Assembly (NCBI GenBank): GCA_004292855.1
Contig: RDXN01000069.1
Location: 1-51,114, forward strand
Origin: Cytophagales bacterium
GTDB lineage: Bacteria > Bacteroidota > Bacteroidia > Cytophagales > Spirosomataceae
Direction: 5' to 3'
Length of the DNA stretch: 51,114 bases
Shown in pieces: positions 8,706 to 18,356 of the stretch. Position numbers and translations under genes: made by a program. Within the stretch, counting starts at the first letter, position 1. Every line of letters begins with the position of its first letter. Under the pieces are notes generated by a model. That model was not told where the DNA came from, ran no database searches, and saw only the letters and a list, made by a program, of their open reading frames with translations.

Positions 8706-10166
8706 ATGAACTATCCCCGTTATCAGGCCTTCTTCAACGCAGAGCGGACCGTTCCGATTCGGGTGTTGCGCAGTCGGAATCCGGCACTGGTGTTGTGCTT
8801 CCTGCACGAAGCGTTCAAAGCCGATCACTACGCGCCCGTTTTGACCAACGAACGGCTGGTGGCTGGGCTAGCTGATTTTCTGGAAACCTGGGGCGCAGCC
8901 GACGATGAAACCGATCTGAGCAGCGTGGTAGCAAGCTACGACGACAAAGCGGTCCGGCTCATTAAAGATTGGGTGCGCGAGGGCTACCTGACCCTGTATA
9001 CCAACGACACCGGCGACGATCTGCACTCGCTCACGCCCGATATGGAAACGGTACTCGATTGGGTGGCGTCGCTCATGCAAAAGCGGAGTCTTGTAGGGAC
9101 CGAGTCGCGCTTTCTCGACATCGTGCAGAAACTGCGCGAGCTTGTCCAGAACACATCGGAAGACTGGCGGGTTAAAGTAGCCGAACTGGAGACTCAGAAA
9201 CAGGCCATTGAGGAGCAGATTCGGCAATTGACCCTCTCGCAGACCGTTCAGACGTTCGCCGACTATCAGGTGCAGGAACGGTTTCAGGAAGTCAACGTGG
9301 TGGCCCGGAGCCTGCTCCGCGACTTTCGGGAGGTCGAAGATCGGTTTCAACAGTTGTACCGAAGTATTAGTCACAAACATACATCCGCCGACCAAACGAA
9401 GGGCGGATTGCTGGGTTTCGCGCTCGACGCGCTCGATGAACTCCGCCAAACCGCCGAGGGGCGCAGTTTCGAGGGATTTTACCAGCACCTGACCGACCCT
9501 AACCAGAAAGCTGAACTAGACGAACTAATCCGGCGCGTATTTGCTCTGCTCACCGAACGCGGCCTGATCCCCGACGATACGTTTATCCGCAAAATCAAGT
9601 TTTATCTGCACACTGAGGGCCAAAAAGTGAACGACTCGTTTTACATGCTGGCCAAAAAACTCCAGAAGATTATCGCCGAAAAGAACATTCGAGACCGGCG
9701 TAAGTCCCTGACCCTCACTAATGAAATCCGTGCGTTAGCTGTTGCGGCTATGGATAACCCGCCCACGGGCGAGGTGTTTCTGGAGCTCGACGGGCGGGCC
9801 GAGTATCTTTCTTCGGACCCGACGGTGTCGTTGCAGGAGCGCGACCTCCGCATTACCCCTCGCGCCCTGTCAGTAGCTGATAATGAGGGAGTAGACAGTG
9901 GATTTGACGCCCTTGTTAATCAGCAGATCATCGACAAATCGGTGTTATTGGCGCACATAAAGTACATGCTCCGGTCGCAGTCGCAGGTGACGCTCCGGCA
10001 GGTGGTCGATGAATTTGGGTTGACGTATGGACTGTCGGAATTGATGGCGTATGGCAGTTTGGCCGCTGCGTCGTCGAAGCACCTGATTAACGACAAACAA
10101 CGCGACCGCTATAGCCTGCCCAACAATCGCCAAACCGAGTTTCCCGAAGTAATTTTTTGTCGATAA
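8706..10166 (+). CDS. jetA: Wadjet protein JetA (DUF3375, MukF/kleisin-like)
   Basis: The 486-residue DUF3375 protein is the kleisin-like subunit of the Wadjet SMC complex, which recognises and cleaves circular plasmid DNA. The N-terminal winged-helix part (MNYPRYQAFFNAERTVPIRVLRSRN) is followed by a long coiled coil (about residues 140-250) and a C-terminal winged-helix region. The order JetA-JetB-JetC-JetD downstream is that of type I Wadjet. The start at 8706 fits the family N-terminus. GC content resembles the host genes, unlike the preceding ATPase pair. Confidence 0.92.
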   Translation: MNYPRYQAFFNAERTVPIRVLRSRNPALVLCFLHEAFKADHYAPVLTNERLVAGLADFLETWGAADDETDLSSVVASYDDKAVRLIKDWVREGYLTLYTNDTGDDLHSLTPDMETVLDWVASLMQKRSLVGTESRFLDIVQKLRELVQNTSEDWRVKVAELETQKQAIEEQIRQLTLSQTVQTFADYQVQERFQEVNVVARSLLRDFREVEDRFQQLYRSISHKHTSADQTKGGLLGFALDALDELRQTAEGRSFEGFYQHLTDPNQKAELDELIRRVFALLTERGLIPDDTFIRKIKFYLHTEGQKVNDSFYMLAKKLQKIIAEKNIRDRRKSLTLTNEIRALAVAAMDNPPTGEVFLELDGRAEYLSSDPTVSLQERDLRITPRALSVADNEGVDSGFDALVNQQIIDKSVLLAHIKYMLRSQSQVTLRQVVDEFGLTYGLSELMAYGSLAAASSKHLINDKQRDRYSLPNNRQTEFPEVIFCR

Positions 10167-10168
10167 CA

Positions 10169-10194
10169 CCCCTCCCCTGTTTTCAGGGGAGGGG
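10169..10194. repeat. GC-rich hairpin between jetA and jetB
   Basis: Perfect 11-bp arms (CCCCTCCCCTG / CAGGGGAGGGG) flank a TTTT loop. The hairpin begins 2 nt after the jetA stop and ends 4 nt before the jetB ATG at 10199. It belongs to the same CCCCTCCC family as the elements at 83-143 and 49091-49164. It would sequester the region where ribosomes load for jetB and may set the JetA:JetB ratio. Confidence 0.75.
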
Positions 10195-10198
10195 CTAA

Positions 10199-10795
10199 AT
10201 GACCCTAGTGATGGCTAAACCCTATGGATCGCTGATCGTGAAATTGTTGCAGTCGCACGCTATTTATGACGACGACCGCACATACTGGCTCTTGCTCGAC
10301 CAACACGAAACCGCCGTACGGCAACATTTCGAGGTCATCGGCGTGTCGCTCGATCTGAATCGGCGCGAAGGCTACGCCCGGCTGGTGCAGCCCGACCCTG
10401 CCGAAGACGATCCGAATCCACCGATCCGGCTTATTCGGCGCACTCAATTAAGCTACGAGCAAAGCCTGTTGTGTGTGTTGCTGCGCGAATGGCTCGAAGA
10501 ACACGAACTAAGCAACACCCTCAGCAGTGATCGGCTGTTTGTGATGCGTGAGCAGATTCGCGACCGAATCGAGCTGTTTTTCAAGAATCAGCCCAACCGA
10601 AAGGCCCTGTTGAGCAAGCTCGACAGCCTGACTGAGAAATTGGTCGAGAATGGTTTTTTGAAACAAACACGCCGGGACGAAACCAACCCCGACAATACCC
10701 AATACGAAGTAAAAAACCTGTTGAAAGCGCGGTTGAGCAACGAAAAACTTCAGGAGTTCCGCGATAAACTACAAGCTTATGTGGAGTCTGTTTGA
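10199..10795 (+). CDS. jetB: Wadjet protein JetB (DUF4194, MukE-like)
   Basis: The 198-residue DUF4194 protein is the KITE/MukE-like accessory subunit that binds the JetA kleisin. Its winged-helix content (LSYEQSLLCVLLREWLEEHE and the KLVENGFLKQT region) and its place between JetA and JetC support the call. The ATG at 10199 directly abuts a hairpin; the ATG at 10211 (MAKPYGSLI) is an equally good start. The 3' end overlaps jetC by 17 nt, so the two are translationally coupled. Confidence 0.9.
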   Translation: MTLVMAKPYGSLIVKLLQSHAIYDDDRTYWLLLDQHETAVRQHFEVIGVSLDLNRREGYARLVQPDPAEDDPNPPIRLIRRTQLSYEQSLLCVLLREWLEEHELSNTLSSDRLFVMREQIRDRIELFFKNQPNRKALLSKLDSLTEKLVENGFLKQTRRDETNPDNTQYEVKNLLKARLSNEKLQEFRDKLQAYVESV

Positions 10796-13700
10796 TACGC
10801 GAGGGGGGACCGACAGTCCGGGTGGTCGGGCGGGCTACCGGCTCAAAACGCTGGAGGTGTTCAATTGGGGCACTTTCCACGAGGGCGACAGTCGGCAGGA
10901 CATTTGGCGACTCTCGCCCGATGGGCAAAACACCCTGCTGACGGGGGCCAACGGATCGGGGAAGACAACCCTGGTCGATGGCCTGTTGGCCTTGTTGGTG
11001 ACGCCCACCAAGCGGTTTTTCAACCAATCGTCGGGGGCTAAAAGTAGTCGCGAACGAACCGAGGACTCGTATGTGGAAGGACATTACGGGCGCACTCAGA
11101 GTGAAGAGCAACAAAATGCCAAAGTCGAGAAACTTCGTCCCAACCGGGCCGATACCTACTCGATTATTCTGGGCGTGTTTGCCAACGAGGGGGCCGGTAG
11201 TGTGCCCATCACGCTCGTGCAGGTGCGCTGGTTTTCGGGTAGTGGATTGCAGCGTAAATATCTGGTAGCCAAGCAGGAGTTAAACATTGCCGACCATATT
11301 CAGTTTGGCTCAGACGGGCAGTGGCTACGGAAATTGAAACGGCAATTTGGCGACCGGCTCGATGATTTCGATACCTTTCCAAAATACGCCGAACAGTTCC
11401 GGCGGCTCTTTGGGATGCGAAGCGAAAAAGCCCTGACTCTCTTCAACCAAACGGTGGGCATGAAGGTGCTGGGTGATCTGGACGAGTTTATCCGCACCAA
11501 CATGCTCGAAGAAAGTGAGGCCGAGGGTGCTTTCAAAAAGCTGAGGGATCATTACCAGACCCTGCTCACGGCCTGGCAATCGCTCGACAAAGCCCGCACG
11601 CAACTCGCCCTGCTCGAACCCGTGTACCGCCTGAACGGGGAGTACACGACCCTCGCTCAAACCATTCGCGAGACCGAAACCCACCAACGCCTGCTCGACC
11701 CCTGGTTTTCCCGGCAACAATGCCAACTATGGGCCGACGAGCAACGTCGGCAAGAGCGCGAACTCGACCGTCTGGGCGATAAACTTGCCCGACAGGAAAC
11801 CGATTGGCAGGAAGCCGACGACCGGCGCATCGAACTCGAAATTCGGATCAGTAGCAATGGAGTTGAGCAGCAGATTAAGGATCTGAAGCAGCAAATCGGA
11901 ACGCTCGACAAAGAAAAGCGTGCAAAGGAAGCTAACGTAGCCGATTACAACCGGTTGGCCCGCCCATTGGCCCTGACCGAAAATCCCGACGAGGCCGCTT
12001 TCCGCGACAACATGGAGCGAGCCGTTGCGCTGCAAACGACACTCTTCGATGACAGAAAACTGCTGGAAGACAGCCGCTTTAACACCCGTAAAAAACGCGA
12101 TGATAGTCAGAAAGACTTCCTGGCCCTGACCACCGAAATCGATCAGTTACTCAAGAGTGTGGGGAAAGTGACGGGACGCCCCGCCGAGATCCGGCAGGAG
12201 ATTCTGGCGGCTGCGGGGGCTACGGAGGCCGAAATTCCGTTCCTCGCCGAAGTTGTGCAGGTACGCGCCGACGAGAAAGCTCTCTGGAACGATGCCATCG
12301 AAAAAGTCCTGCACGGCACCGGTCTCGACCTGCTTGTGCCCGACACTCACTACCCCGTCGTGAACGCCTACATCAACGCCCACCCCAACTTACGGGGTAA
12401 GGTGGTCTATCACCGCGTAACGGGCAAACCGGCCAAACCGCTCTTTCCCGATCCCCGCGCCCTGGTCACCAAGCTCGATTTCAACCCCAAAAGTGCCTAT
12501 GCAAGCTGGGTAGAAACGCACATCGGCAGTCGCTACAACTACATCTGTGTGCAGAGTCAGGCGGAGTTCGAGCGGATCACGGAAAAGGCTTTGCTCCCGT
12601 CGGGCCTGAACCGAAACCGCGACCGGCACGAGCGCGACGACTCGCCCGCCCACCGGCACATTTTGGGCTGGGATAATCGGGAACTACTCCGCGAAAAACA
12701 ACGCGCTGCCCGCGAAATCAGCGAGAGCATCGGCAAGCTCGATAAGGCCTTGGCGGGTTTTGAGAAGGAACTGAACGAGAACGAAACCGCCAAAACGCAG
12801 GTCGACAGGCTTCTCGACCTGAAGCAATTTTCCAAACTCGACTGGCAAGTCGACGTTCTGGCAATCAACGCATTGACCAAACAAAAAGACGCGCTGGAAA
12901 GCTCCAATCAGGCACTCCAAACGTTGCGTGTTCAGTTGGAAGATCTGAAAAAAACGATTGCTCAACTGAACAAAGACAAGGAGCAAACCCGCGACGGTTT
13001 TCGCGATACAGAACAGCGTATCAAAACCCTAACCGATGAGCAACGAGCAGCCCAACACCGCCTGGATTTATTCGATTCAGACGACCTCGAAGGCGACCTT
13101 GCCCGCCTGACCGACCGCACCCGGTTGCTGCTAACTCAACTAACTTACGCGCAGTTCGACCGGCAAAAGGCGCAGTTTGAAGCGGCCATCGCGAACGAAT
13201 TAGATGGATTAAAAAGAACCCGCGATACGCTGGAACGGGGCATCCGGGCGACCATGAAAGCGTACATTTCGCCGGAAAAAAGCATTCGCGATAAATTTTC
13301 GGACTGGGACAGCGAGACCCAGAACCTTAGCATCGAAACCGACCAACTGCCCGAATATGTGGACCGGTACGAGCAGATTCGCGATCAACACGTGGCCGAA
13401 CTGGAGGAGCGGTTCCGCGACGAGTTCAAGAGTGGGGCCACCCGCGCCCTGACCGACTATTGCAACGCGCTCGATCTCCAGCACGACCGTATTTGCGATA
13501 CCGTCGACCAAATCAACGCGTCGTTGCAGAACATCACGTTTAACCACAACCCCGACACCTACATTCAACTCGAACGCACCGACACCCGCCGACCCCGCAT
13601 CCGCGATTTTCGGTTTGGCAAACTGCGTAGCTGGCAACCCGACCGCACCCAAATCGCTCTCGCCAATAACCCAAAGGAGGCCGAGATCGAGCACTTCATC

Positions 13701-14264
13701 AACCGGATTCAGCCGTTTATCCGCGAGTTGCAGGACGACGAGAAATGGCGGCAGGAAGTGACCGATGTCCGCAACTGGTCGGAGTTTAGGGCACGCGAAT
13801 ATTACATGGCCGACGGAACCGGTACGCCAGCCCGGCCTGACGTGGCCCGGCCCAAGCCCGGTGGCAGCTACGACAGTTCGGGGAGTTTGTCGGGGGGCGA
13901 AGCAGCCCAACTCGCCTACACGGTGCTGGGTGCAGCCATTGCCCATCAGTTTGGTATTCACCGGACTGGTGGTCCGCGAGAAGGCAGCTACCGGTCGTTT
14001 CGGTTTATTGTGGTCGATGAAGCGTTTAGCAAACTCGACGAAGACAAGTCGAAATACCTGTTGCAGCTTTGCGCAGGGCTGGGCCTTCAACTGATGGTGG
14101 TAACGCCCCTGACCTCGATCCACCTGCTCGAAAACGACGTGTCGGTGATTCACTGGGTCACGAAATCGGGGCAGGACCGGCGCAAATCGACCGTCCGCGA
14201 CATCCCGATCCTGGAATATCGCGAACGCAAAGAGAGCCTGTTGGCCGAGGAGACCGAAGCATGA
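10779..14264 (+). CDS. jetC: Wadjet protein JetC (MukB-like SMC ATPase)
   Basis: The 1161-residue SMC-type ATPase is the motor of Wadjet, which extrudes DNA loops and licenses cleavage of small circular DNA. It has Walker A GANGSGKTT (residues 56-64), two long coiled-coil arms (about 280-480 and 640-900) around a hinge-like region (about 480-620), the ABC signature SLSGGEAAQL (about 1035) and Walker B RFIVVDEAFSKLDED (about 1075). All key residues are present. It starts inside jetB and its TGA overlaps the jetD ATG by 4 nt. Confidence 0.94.
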   Translation: MWSLFDTRGGTDSPGGRAGYRLKTLEVFNWGTFHEGDSRQDIWRLSPDGQNTLLTGANGSGKTTLVDGLLALLVTPTKRFFNQSSGAKSSRERTEDSYVEGHYGRTQSEEQQNAKVEKLRPNRADTYSIILGVFANEGAGSVPITLVQVRWFSGSGLQRKYLVAKQELNIADHIQFGSDGQWLRKLKRQFGDRLDDFDTFPKYAEQFRRLFGMRSEKALTLFNQTVGMKVLGDLDEFIRTNMLEESEAEGAFKKLRDHYQTLLTAWQSLDKARTQLALLEPVYRLNGEYTTLAQTIRETETHQRLLDPWFSRQQCQLWADEQRRQERELDRLGDKLARQETDWQEADDRRIELEIRISSNGVEQQIKDLKQQIGTLDKEKRAKEANVADYNRLARPLALTENPDEAAFRDNMERAVALQTTLFDDRKLLEDSRFNTRKKRDDSQKDFLALTTEIDQLLKSVGKVTGRPAEIRQEILAAAGATEAEIPFLAEVVQVRADEKALWNDAIEKVLHGTGLDLLVPDTHYPVVNAYINAHPNLRGKVVYHRVTGKPAKPLFPDPRALVTKLDFNPKSAYASWVETHIGSRYNYICVQSQAEFERITEKALLPSGLNRNRDRHERDDSPAHRHILGWDNRELLREKQRAAREISESIGKLDKALAGFEKELNENETAKTQVDRLLDLKQFSKLDWQVDVLAINALTKQKDALESSNQALQTLRVQLEDLKKTIAQLNKDKEQTRDGFRDTEQRIKTLTDEQRAAQHRLDLFDSDDLEGDLARLTDRTRLLLTQLTYAQFDRQKAQFEAAIANELDGLKRTRDTLERGIRATMKAYISPEKSIRDKFSDWDSETQNLSIETDQLPEYVDRYEQIRDQHVAELEERFRDEFKSGATRALTDYCNALDLQHDRICDTVDQINASLQNITFNHNPDTYIQLERTDTRRPRIRDFRFGKLRSWQPDRTQIALANNPKEAEIEHFINRIQPFIRELQDDEKWRQEVTDVRNWSEFRAREYYMADGTGTPARPDVARPKPGGSYDSSGSLSGGEAAQLAYTVLGAAIAHQFGIHRTGGPREGSYRSFRFIVVDEAFSKLDEDKSKYLLQLCAGLGLQLMVVTPLTSIHLLENDVSVIHWVTKSGQDRRKSTVRDIPILEYRERKESLLAEETEA

Positions 14265-15385
14265 TTTCGCTAACCGATCTACGCCGGAAAGCCCTCGCGC
14301 AGTATGAGACCGTTTTGCGCGCCCACCTGACTGGCAACGACCCATTTCCGATGCCGATCCGGGCCGCTAAAACCCTCGCCCACCGTACCGACCCCGACGC
14401 CGTTCTGGAGCAACAGCGCGACCTGCTGCTCCACTCCAAAAACAAAACAGGGCAGGGCTACACTCTCACGCTGAAGACAAACCCCAACACACGCCAAAGC
14501 GAAATCCGCCAAATAGCCTTTGAGGAACTATCTGATTATCTGAATTTTACCCAAAAAGAAGCTGAGTACGAAGCCTTTGTATCGGACGTAGAGCGAATTC
14601 GGACCACGTCGCCCGCCTTGGTGGATTTGCTCACCAAATCGCCCCGGTTGGTGGTGGAGCAGGCGGGCAACTGGTCTCATTTGTTGGTCGTGACAGGCTA
14701 TTTTGAGCGCAACCCCCGCCCCAATCAGTACGTGCGAAATCTGCCGTTGCCCTTGCCGACCAAGTTCATCGAAACCAACCGGCCCGTGCTGCGGCTCCTC
14801 CTCGACCACCTCATCCCCGACAACCTGAACCCCGACGAAACCGATTTTTACCGTCGGTTTCACCTGAGCGTAGAAGAACCACTGGTCAAAATTCGGTTTC
14901 TGGATGAGCGATTGCGTCTGCACCCCGCGCTCTCGCACCTGAGCGTGTGGCTCACTGAGTTCCGAAGCCTGAACCTACCCGGTAGCCAGGTGTTCATCAT
15001 CGAAAACCTAACCACGTTCCTCTCCTTCCCCACCATACCCGATAGCCTTGTGATCTGGGGAGCGGGCTTCGCCGTTACGCAACTCGCCAACACCGATTGG
15101 CTCGCCCAAAAGCAACTCCATTACTGGGGCGACCTCGACGCCCACGGTTTTCAGATGCTCTCGCTCTTCCGCGAACGATACTCCACCGCGACCTCGCTGC
15201 TCATGGATCAGGCCACGTTTGAGGCCCACCGCTCGCTCCTGGTGACAGGCGAACAAGTACCGGTCGATACGCTCTCAAACCTCACCGACGAGGAACAGGC
15301 ACTGTTCCAACTGTTGAACCGGAATGGGTGGCGCGTGGAGCAGGAGCGGCTGGAGGTGGAGTGGGTTAGGGAGAATATTGTGTAA
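14261..15385 (+). CDS. jetD: Wadjet protein JetD (DUF3322/DUF2220, TOPRIM nuclease)
   Basis: The 374-residue nuclease subunit of Wadjet has an N-terminal DUF3322 region and a C-terminal DUF2220 TOPRIM domain. The metal-binding residues are visible: Glu248 in FIIEN, and Asp291/Asp293 in WGDLDAHGF. The protein is expected to cut plasmid DNA after JetABC loop extrusion. The ATG at 14261 overlaps the jetC stop; an upstream in-frame extension to 14069 lies within jetC and is spurious. The whole jetABCD set looks intact and functional. Confidence 0.93.
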   Translation: MISLTDLRRKALAQYETVLRAHLTGNDPFPMPIRAAKTLAHRTDPDAVLEQQRDLLLHSKNKTGQGYTLTLKTNPNTRQSEIRQIAFEELSDYLNFTQKEAEYEAFVSDVERIRTTSPALVDLLTKSPRLVVEQAGNWSHLLVVTGYFERNPRPNQYVRNLPLPLPTKFIETNRPVLRLLLDHLIPDNLNPDETDFYRRFHLSVEEPLVKIRFLDERLRLHPALSHLSVWLTEFRSLNLPGSQVFIIENLTTFLSFPTIPDSLVIWGAGFAVTQLANTDWLAQKQLHYWGDLDAHGFQMLSLFRERYSTATSLLMDQATFEAHRSLLVTGEQVPVDTLSNLTDEEQALFQLLNRNGWRVEQERLEVEWVRENIV

Positions 15386-15390
15386 ATTTG
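15383..15390 (+). promoter_or_regulatory. Possible -7 box (TAAATTTG) before the small PD-(D/E)XK gene
   Basis: TAAATTTG fits TAnnTTTG and overlaps the jetD stop codon. It is 20 bp before the ATG at 15411. No good -33 box is seen, so readthrough from jetABCD is an equally good explanation. Confidence 0.3.
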
Positions 15391-15410
15391 TGTGGTAAAC
15401 TACCGCACGT

Positions 15411-16019
15411 ATGGCTTATTCAGATTTTACCCTAGATAGTATCGAAGAGACCTTCGGCATCAAAAACTACAGCCGCCAATTGTTTGAGCCATTGCCGCCC
15501 CTGGCTTTAAGTCCCGATTTGAATAAAGCCCTCAAACGGGCGCGGACCTTGCCTATTCGGAGCGAAAAAGCCCGTTCGGAATGGATTGTAGCTCCTATTT
15601 TGGTTGAAGTCCTTGAATTAACCAATGAGTTTTTCACTATCTATTCCGGCGATATTTTAACGGCTGACGAAACCGTTGGACTTAGGGGAGAATGTGATTT
15701 TATCCTGACCAAAGCCACGGGCACTTTTAATATCAATTACCCAATTTTGCAAGTCGTTGAAGCTAAAAAAAATGATCTGGACATTGGCGTACCACAATGC
15801 GCGGCTCAACTCATCGGCGCTCAACTATTCAACAAAAAAAAGGGCGTCAATCTACCCTTTGTGTACGGCTGCGTAACTACCGGCGACGAGTGGCTATTTA
15901 TGCGGCTATCAGGCAACGAACTCGTGATTGACATCCGCAAATACTACCTGGTCGAGATTGGCGAACTACTGGCGTTGTTTGTGAAATTGATTGATGAGTT
16001 CAGAACGGCGGGAGTGTGA
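15411..16019 (+). CDS. Small PD-(D/E)XK nuclease-like protein (type I restriction R N-terminal-like)
   Basis: The 202-residue protein has an acidic Asp96 (GECDFIL), the E117-A-K119 motif (ILQVVEAKKND) and a following Gln-rich helix (GVPQCAAQLIGAQL). This matches the PD-(D/E)XK fold found in HSDR_N and related orphan proteins. There is no helicase domain. It lies 25 nt after jetD and about 75 nt before the nuclease-methylase gene, so it could belong to either unit or stand alone. It could supply cleavage for the restriction system or be an inactive relic. Whether it is active cannot be told from sequence. Confidence 0.65.
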   Translation: MAYSDFTLDSIEETFGIKNYSRQLFEPLPPLALSPDLNKALKRARTLPIRSEKARSEWIVAPILVEVLELTNEFFTIYSGDILTADETVGLRGECDFILTKATGTFNINYPILQVVEAKKNDLDIGVPQCAAQLIGAQLFNKKKGVNLPFVYGCVTTGDEWLFMRLSGNELVIDIRKYYLVEIGELLALFVKLIDEFRTAGV

Positions 16020-16094
16020 TGGGGTAGCTTGGGGAACTACGTTGCTGCTCAAATCTCCGTAACTTGCCAAACAGATATTGAAGATAAATGCACT

Positions 16095-18356
16095 ATGGTA
16101 GCCGACAATAGATTTAGATCCACAAAAATCTTTGCCCCTTTAAAAGGTAAAGACTTAGTAGCCACACCTGAAGAACGCGTACGACAAGAATATATCACTC
16201 GCTTGAGAGAGCATTACGGCTACAGCCTGGAGCAGATGGGGCAGGAAGTTCAGGTCAACAACTCACAGAGGGGACAGGGACAGGCACGGGCAGATATAGT
16301 TATCTGGAAATCGAAAGAAGATAAAATTGAAGAAAACAGTCCCGTTATCGTTGTTGAGTGTAAAGCTGAATACATCACGATTCAGGAGGATGACTACTTT
16401 CAGGGATACAATTATGCGTCATGGGCCGGGGCCGACTTTTTTGTCACTACAAACCTGAAGGAAACACGCATTTTTCAGGTTGTAAAAGGTAAAATTCCGA
16501 AACGGCTCATTGAAATTATTGATATTCCAGCAGCTAAGGATGTTAACAATGAACGCAAACTCAAAGAACTGCTCAGTCAGACTAAAGCGTTTACCCGTGA
16601 TGAGTTCTCAAAGCTGCTCTTCAAGTGTCACAACATCATTCGCAATAATGATAAGCTTTCACCGGAGGCTGCCTTTGATGAAATCTCAAAAATTCTCTTC
16701 ATAAAAATTCGTTACGAACGGACTAATACAGAAGGACAAATCTTTTCAGAGGAACAGTTTAAAAAAGATAAAGAGTCGTATGATCGGTATCGAACTGTAA
16801 CCGGCATACCCTTCTACCAGTTTTTGTTTGATAAAACCAAAGAAGATTTCAAAAATGATGACCTGTTCGATACGAATGAAACACTTCGGATTCGGGAAAA
16901 CAGTTTTGAAGCCATTGTTCGTGAGTTACAGAAATACAACCTGTCTACCACGTCGGACGATGTGAAAGGCATTGCTTTTGAGCAGTTCTTGGGTCGGACA
17001 TTTCGGGGCGAGCTGGGTCAGTTTTTCACGCCCCGAACCGTAGTCGATTTTATGGTCGATGTGCTCGATCCGCAAGAGGGCGAAGTGCTCTGTGACCCCT
17101 GCTGTGGTAGTGGCGGCTTTCTAATCAAAGCGTTTGAATATGTAAGAGCTAAAATCGAAACCGACATCCACAAAGCGAAAGAAGACATTAAAAACCGCTA
17201 TTACACAGACGATTATGAAAAATATTCTGTAAAGAAGAAACAGGCTGTCGACGAGCTGGTAAATGATTTGTTCGCCAAACTAAATTATGAACTTAGTATC
17301 GATAATGAAAATAGCCGCCTTCGCAAGCTCTCTTACGACTGCATTTACGGCACCGACGCTAACCCACGTATGGCCCGAACGGCCAAAATGAACATGATTA
17401 TGCACGGCGACGGACACGGGGGAGTGCATCACAATGATGGGCTACTAAACGTCAATGGCATATTTGAAGATCGGTTCGATGTTATCCTGACTAATCCGCC
17501 TTTTGGGGCACGCGTCGAAAAATCATTGAAGATTACCGAGGCCGATAAATACACCGACCAGAAACGTATTGAGAAATATAGGGAACGCTATCCGGGCGAT
17601 TATGACAGGGCAATGGGTCAGATTAACAATAACATTGGGAAATCTGTACTTGACCTGTACGAAACAGGCAGTATGTCGTCGCTCACCGAAGTGCTGTTTA
17701 TTGAACGTTGCCTAAACTTGTTGCGACCCGGTGGGCGGTTGGGCGTTGTGTTGCCTGAAGGTGTATTGAATAACCCAATGTTGCAAAAGGTGCGCGACTA
17801 TTTTGAGAGCAAAGCCAAAATCATTTTTATTACCTCTATTCCGCAAGATGTATTTGTGGCTTCGGGCGCAACGGTGAAACCTAGTGTAGTGTTTCTCCGT
17901 AAGTTTACCAACGACGAGACCGACCGCTGGTATACCCTGAAAAGCGAAGCCAGAGACAGAGCCTTTCAACAGTATGCGGCTGAGTGGAACAACATTCAGG
18001 ATAATTTGGCTCGGCGCGGTAAAGACGCTGTACCGGCCAACGAGAAGAAAGAGCTACGCGCCCGACTTGGCGAAATTCAACAGGCTATCGACATCGAGGT
18101 TCGACTTGCGGTGAAGAAGGCATTCGATTACCAGATTCCGATTGCCGAGGTAGAGAAAGCCGGCATTAGCTCGACGGGTGCCCCCTGCGAAAACGAACTG
18201 GAGCCTTTAGCTGAAGAGTTTAGTGCATACCGAAAAAAAGCCCAGCTTTGGGCCGATCATTACCTGAAAATCCGGTACGAAGAAGCCGGTAATGGCAGCA
18301 TCATGCGTTGGATTGGTAACGAATCGACCATACTGTACGGAGAACATAAAGCATAA
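16095..18356 (+). CDS. N-6 DNA methylase fused to an HSDR_N-type nuclease domain
   Basis: The protein is about 753 residues from the ATG at 16095; a TTG at 16029 would add 22 unlikely residues. The N-terminus is a PD-(D/E)XK domain: Asp67 (ARADIVIW) and E88-C-K90 (VIVVECKAE). A helical linker is followed by an HsdM-type adenine methyltransferase with a FTPR motif, SAM motif I DPCCGSGGF (about 332-340) and catalytic NPPF (about 465). A coiled C-terminal part follows. Nuclease and methylase in one chain plus a separate HsdS recalls type IIB/IIG enzymes such as BcgI rather than classical type I. The gene overlaps hsdS by 1 nt. It is more AT-rich than the jet genes. Confidence 0.87.
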   Translation: MVADNRFRSTKIFAPLKGKDLVATPEERVRQEYITRLREHYGYSLEQMGQEVQVNNSQRGQGQARADIVIWKSKEDKIEENSPVIVVECKAEYITIQEDDYFQGYNYASWAGADFFVTTNLKETRIFQVVKGKIPKRLIEIIDIPAAKDVNNERKLKELLSQTKAFTRDEFSKLLFKCHNIIRNNDKLSPEAAFDEISKILFIKIRYERTNTEGQIFSEEQFKKDKESYDRYRTVTGIPFYQFLFDKTKEDFKNDDLFDTNETLRIRENSFEAIVRELQKYNLSTTSDDVKGIAFEQFLGRTFRGELGQFFTPRTVVDFMVDVLDPQEGEVLCDPCCGSGGFLIKAFEYVRAKIETDIHKAKEDIKNRYYTDDYEKYSVKKKQAVDELVNDLFAKLNYELSIDNENSRLRKLSYDCIYGTDANPRMARTAKMNMIMHGDGHGGVHHNDGLLNVNGIFEDRFDVILTNPPFGARVEKSLKITEADKYTDQKRIEKYRERYPGDYDRAMGQINNNIGKSVLDLYETGSMSSLTEVLFIERCLNLLRPGGRLGVVLPEGVLNNPMLQKVRDYFESKAKIIFITSIPQDVFVASGATVKPSVVFLRKFTNDETDRWYTLKSEARDRAFQQYAAEWNNIQDNLARRGKDAVPANEKKELRARLGEIQQAIDIEVRLAVKKAFDYQIPIAEVEKAGISSTGAPCENELEPLAEEFSAYRKKAQLWADHYLKIRYEEAGNGSIMRWIGNESTILYGEHKA

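Noticed and set aside
13209-14345. 378-codon open frame on the minus strand inside jetC
   Set aside because: It is the antisense shadow of a clearly conserved SMC ATPase gene; its translation has no recognisable domain.
16029-16094. TTG start for the nuclease-methylase gene
   Set aside because: The 22 extra residues show no similarity to the domain family, and an ATG follows at 16095.
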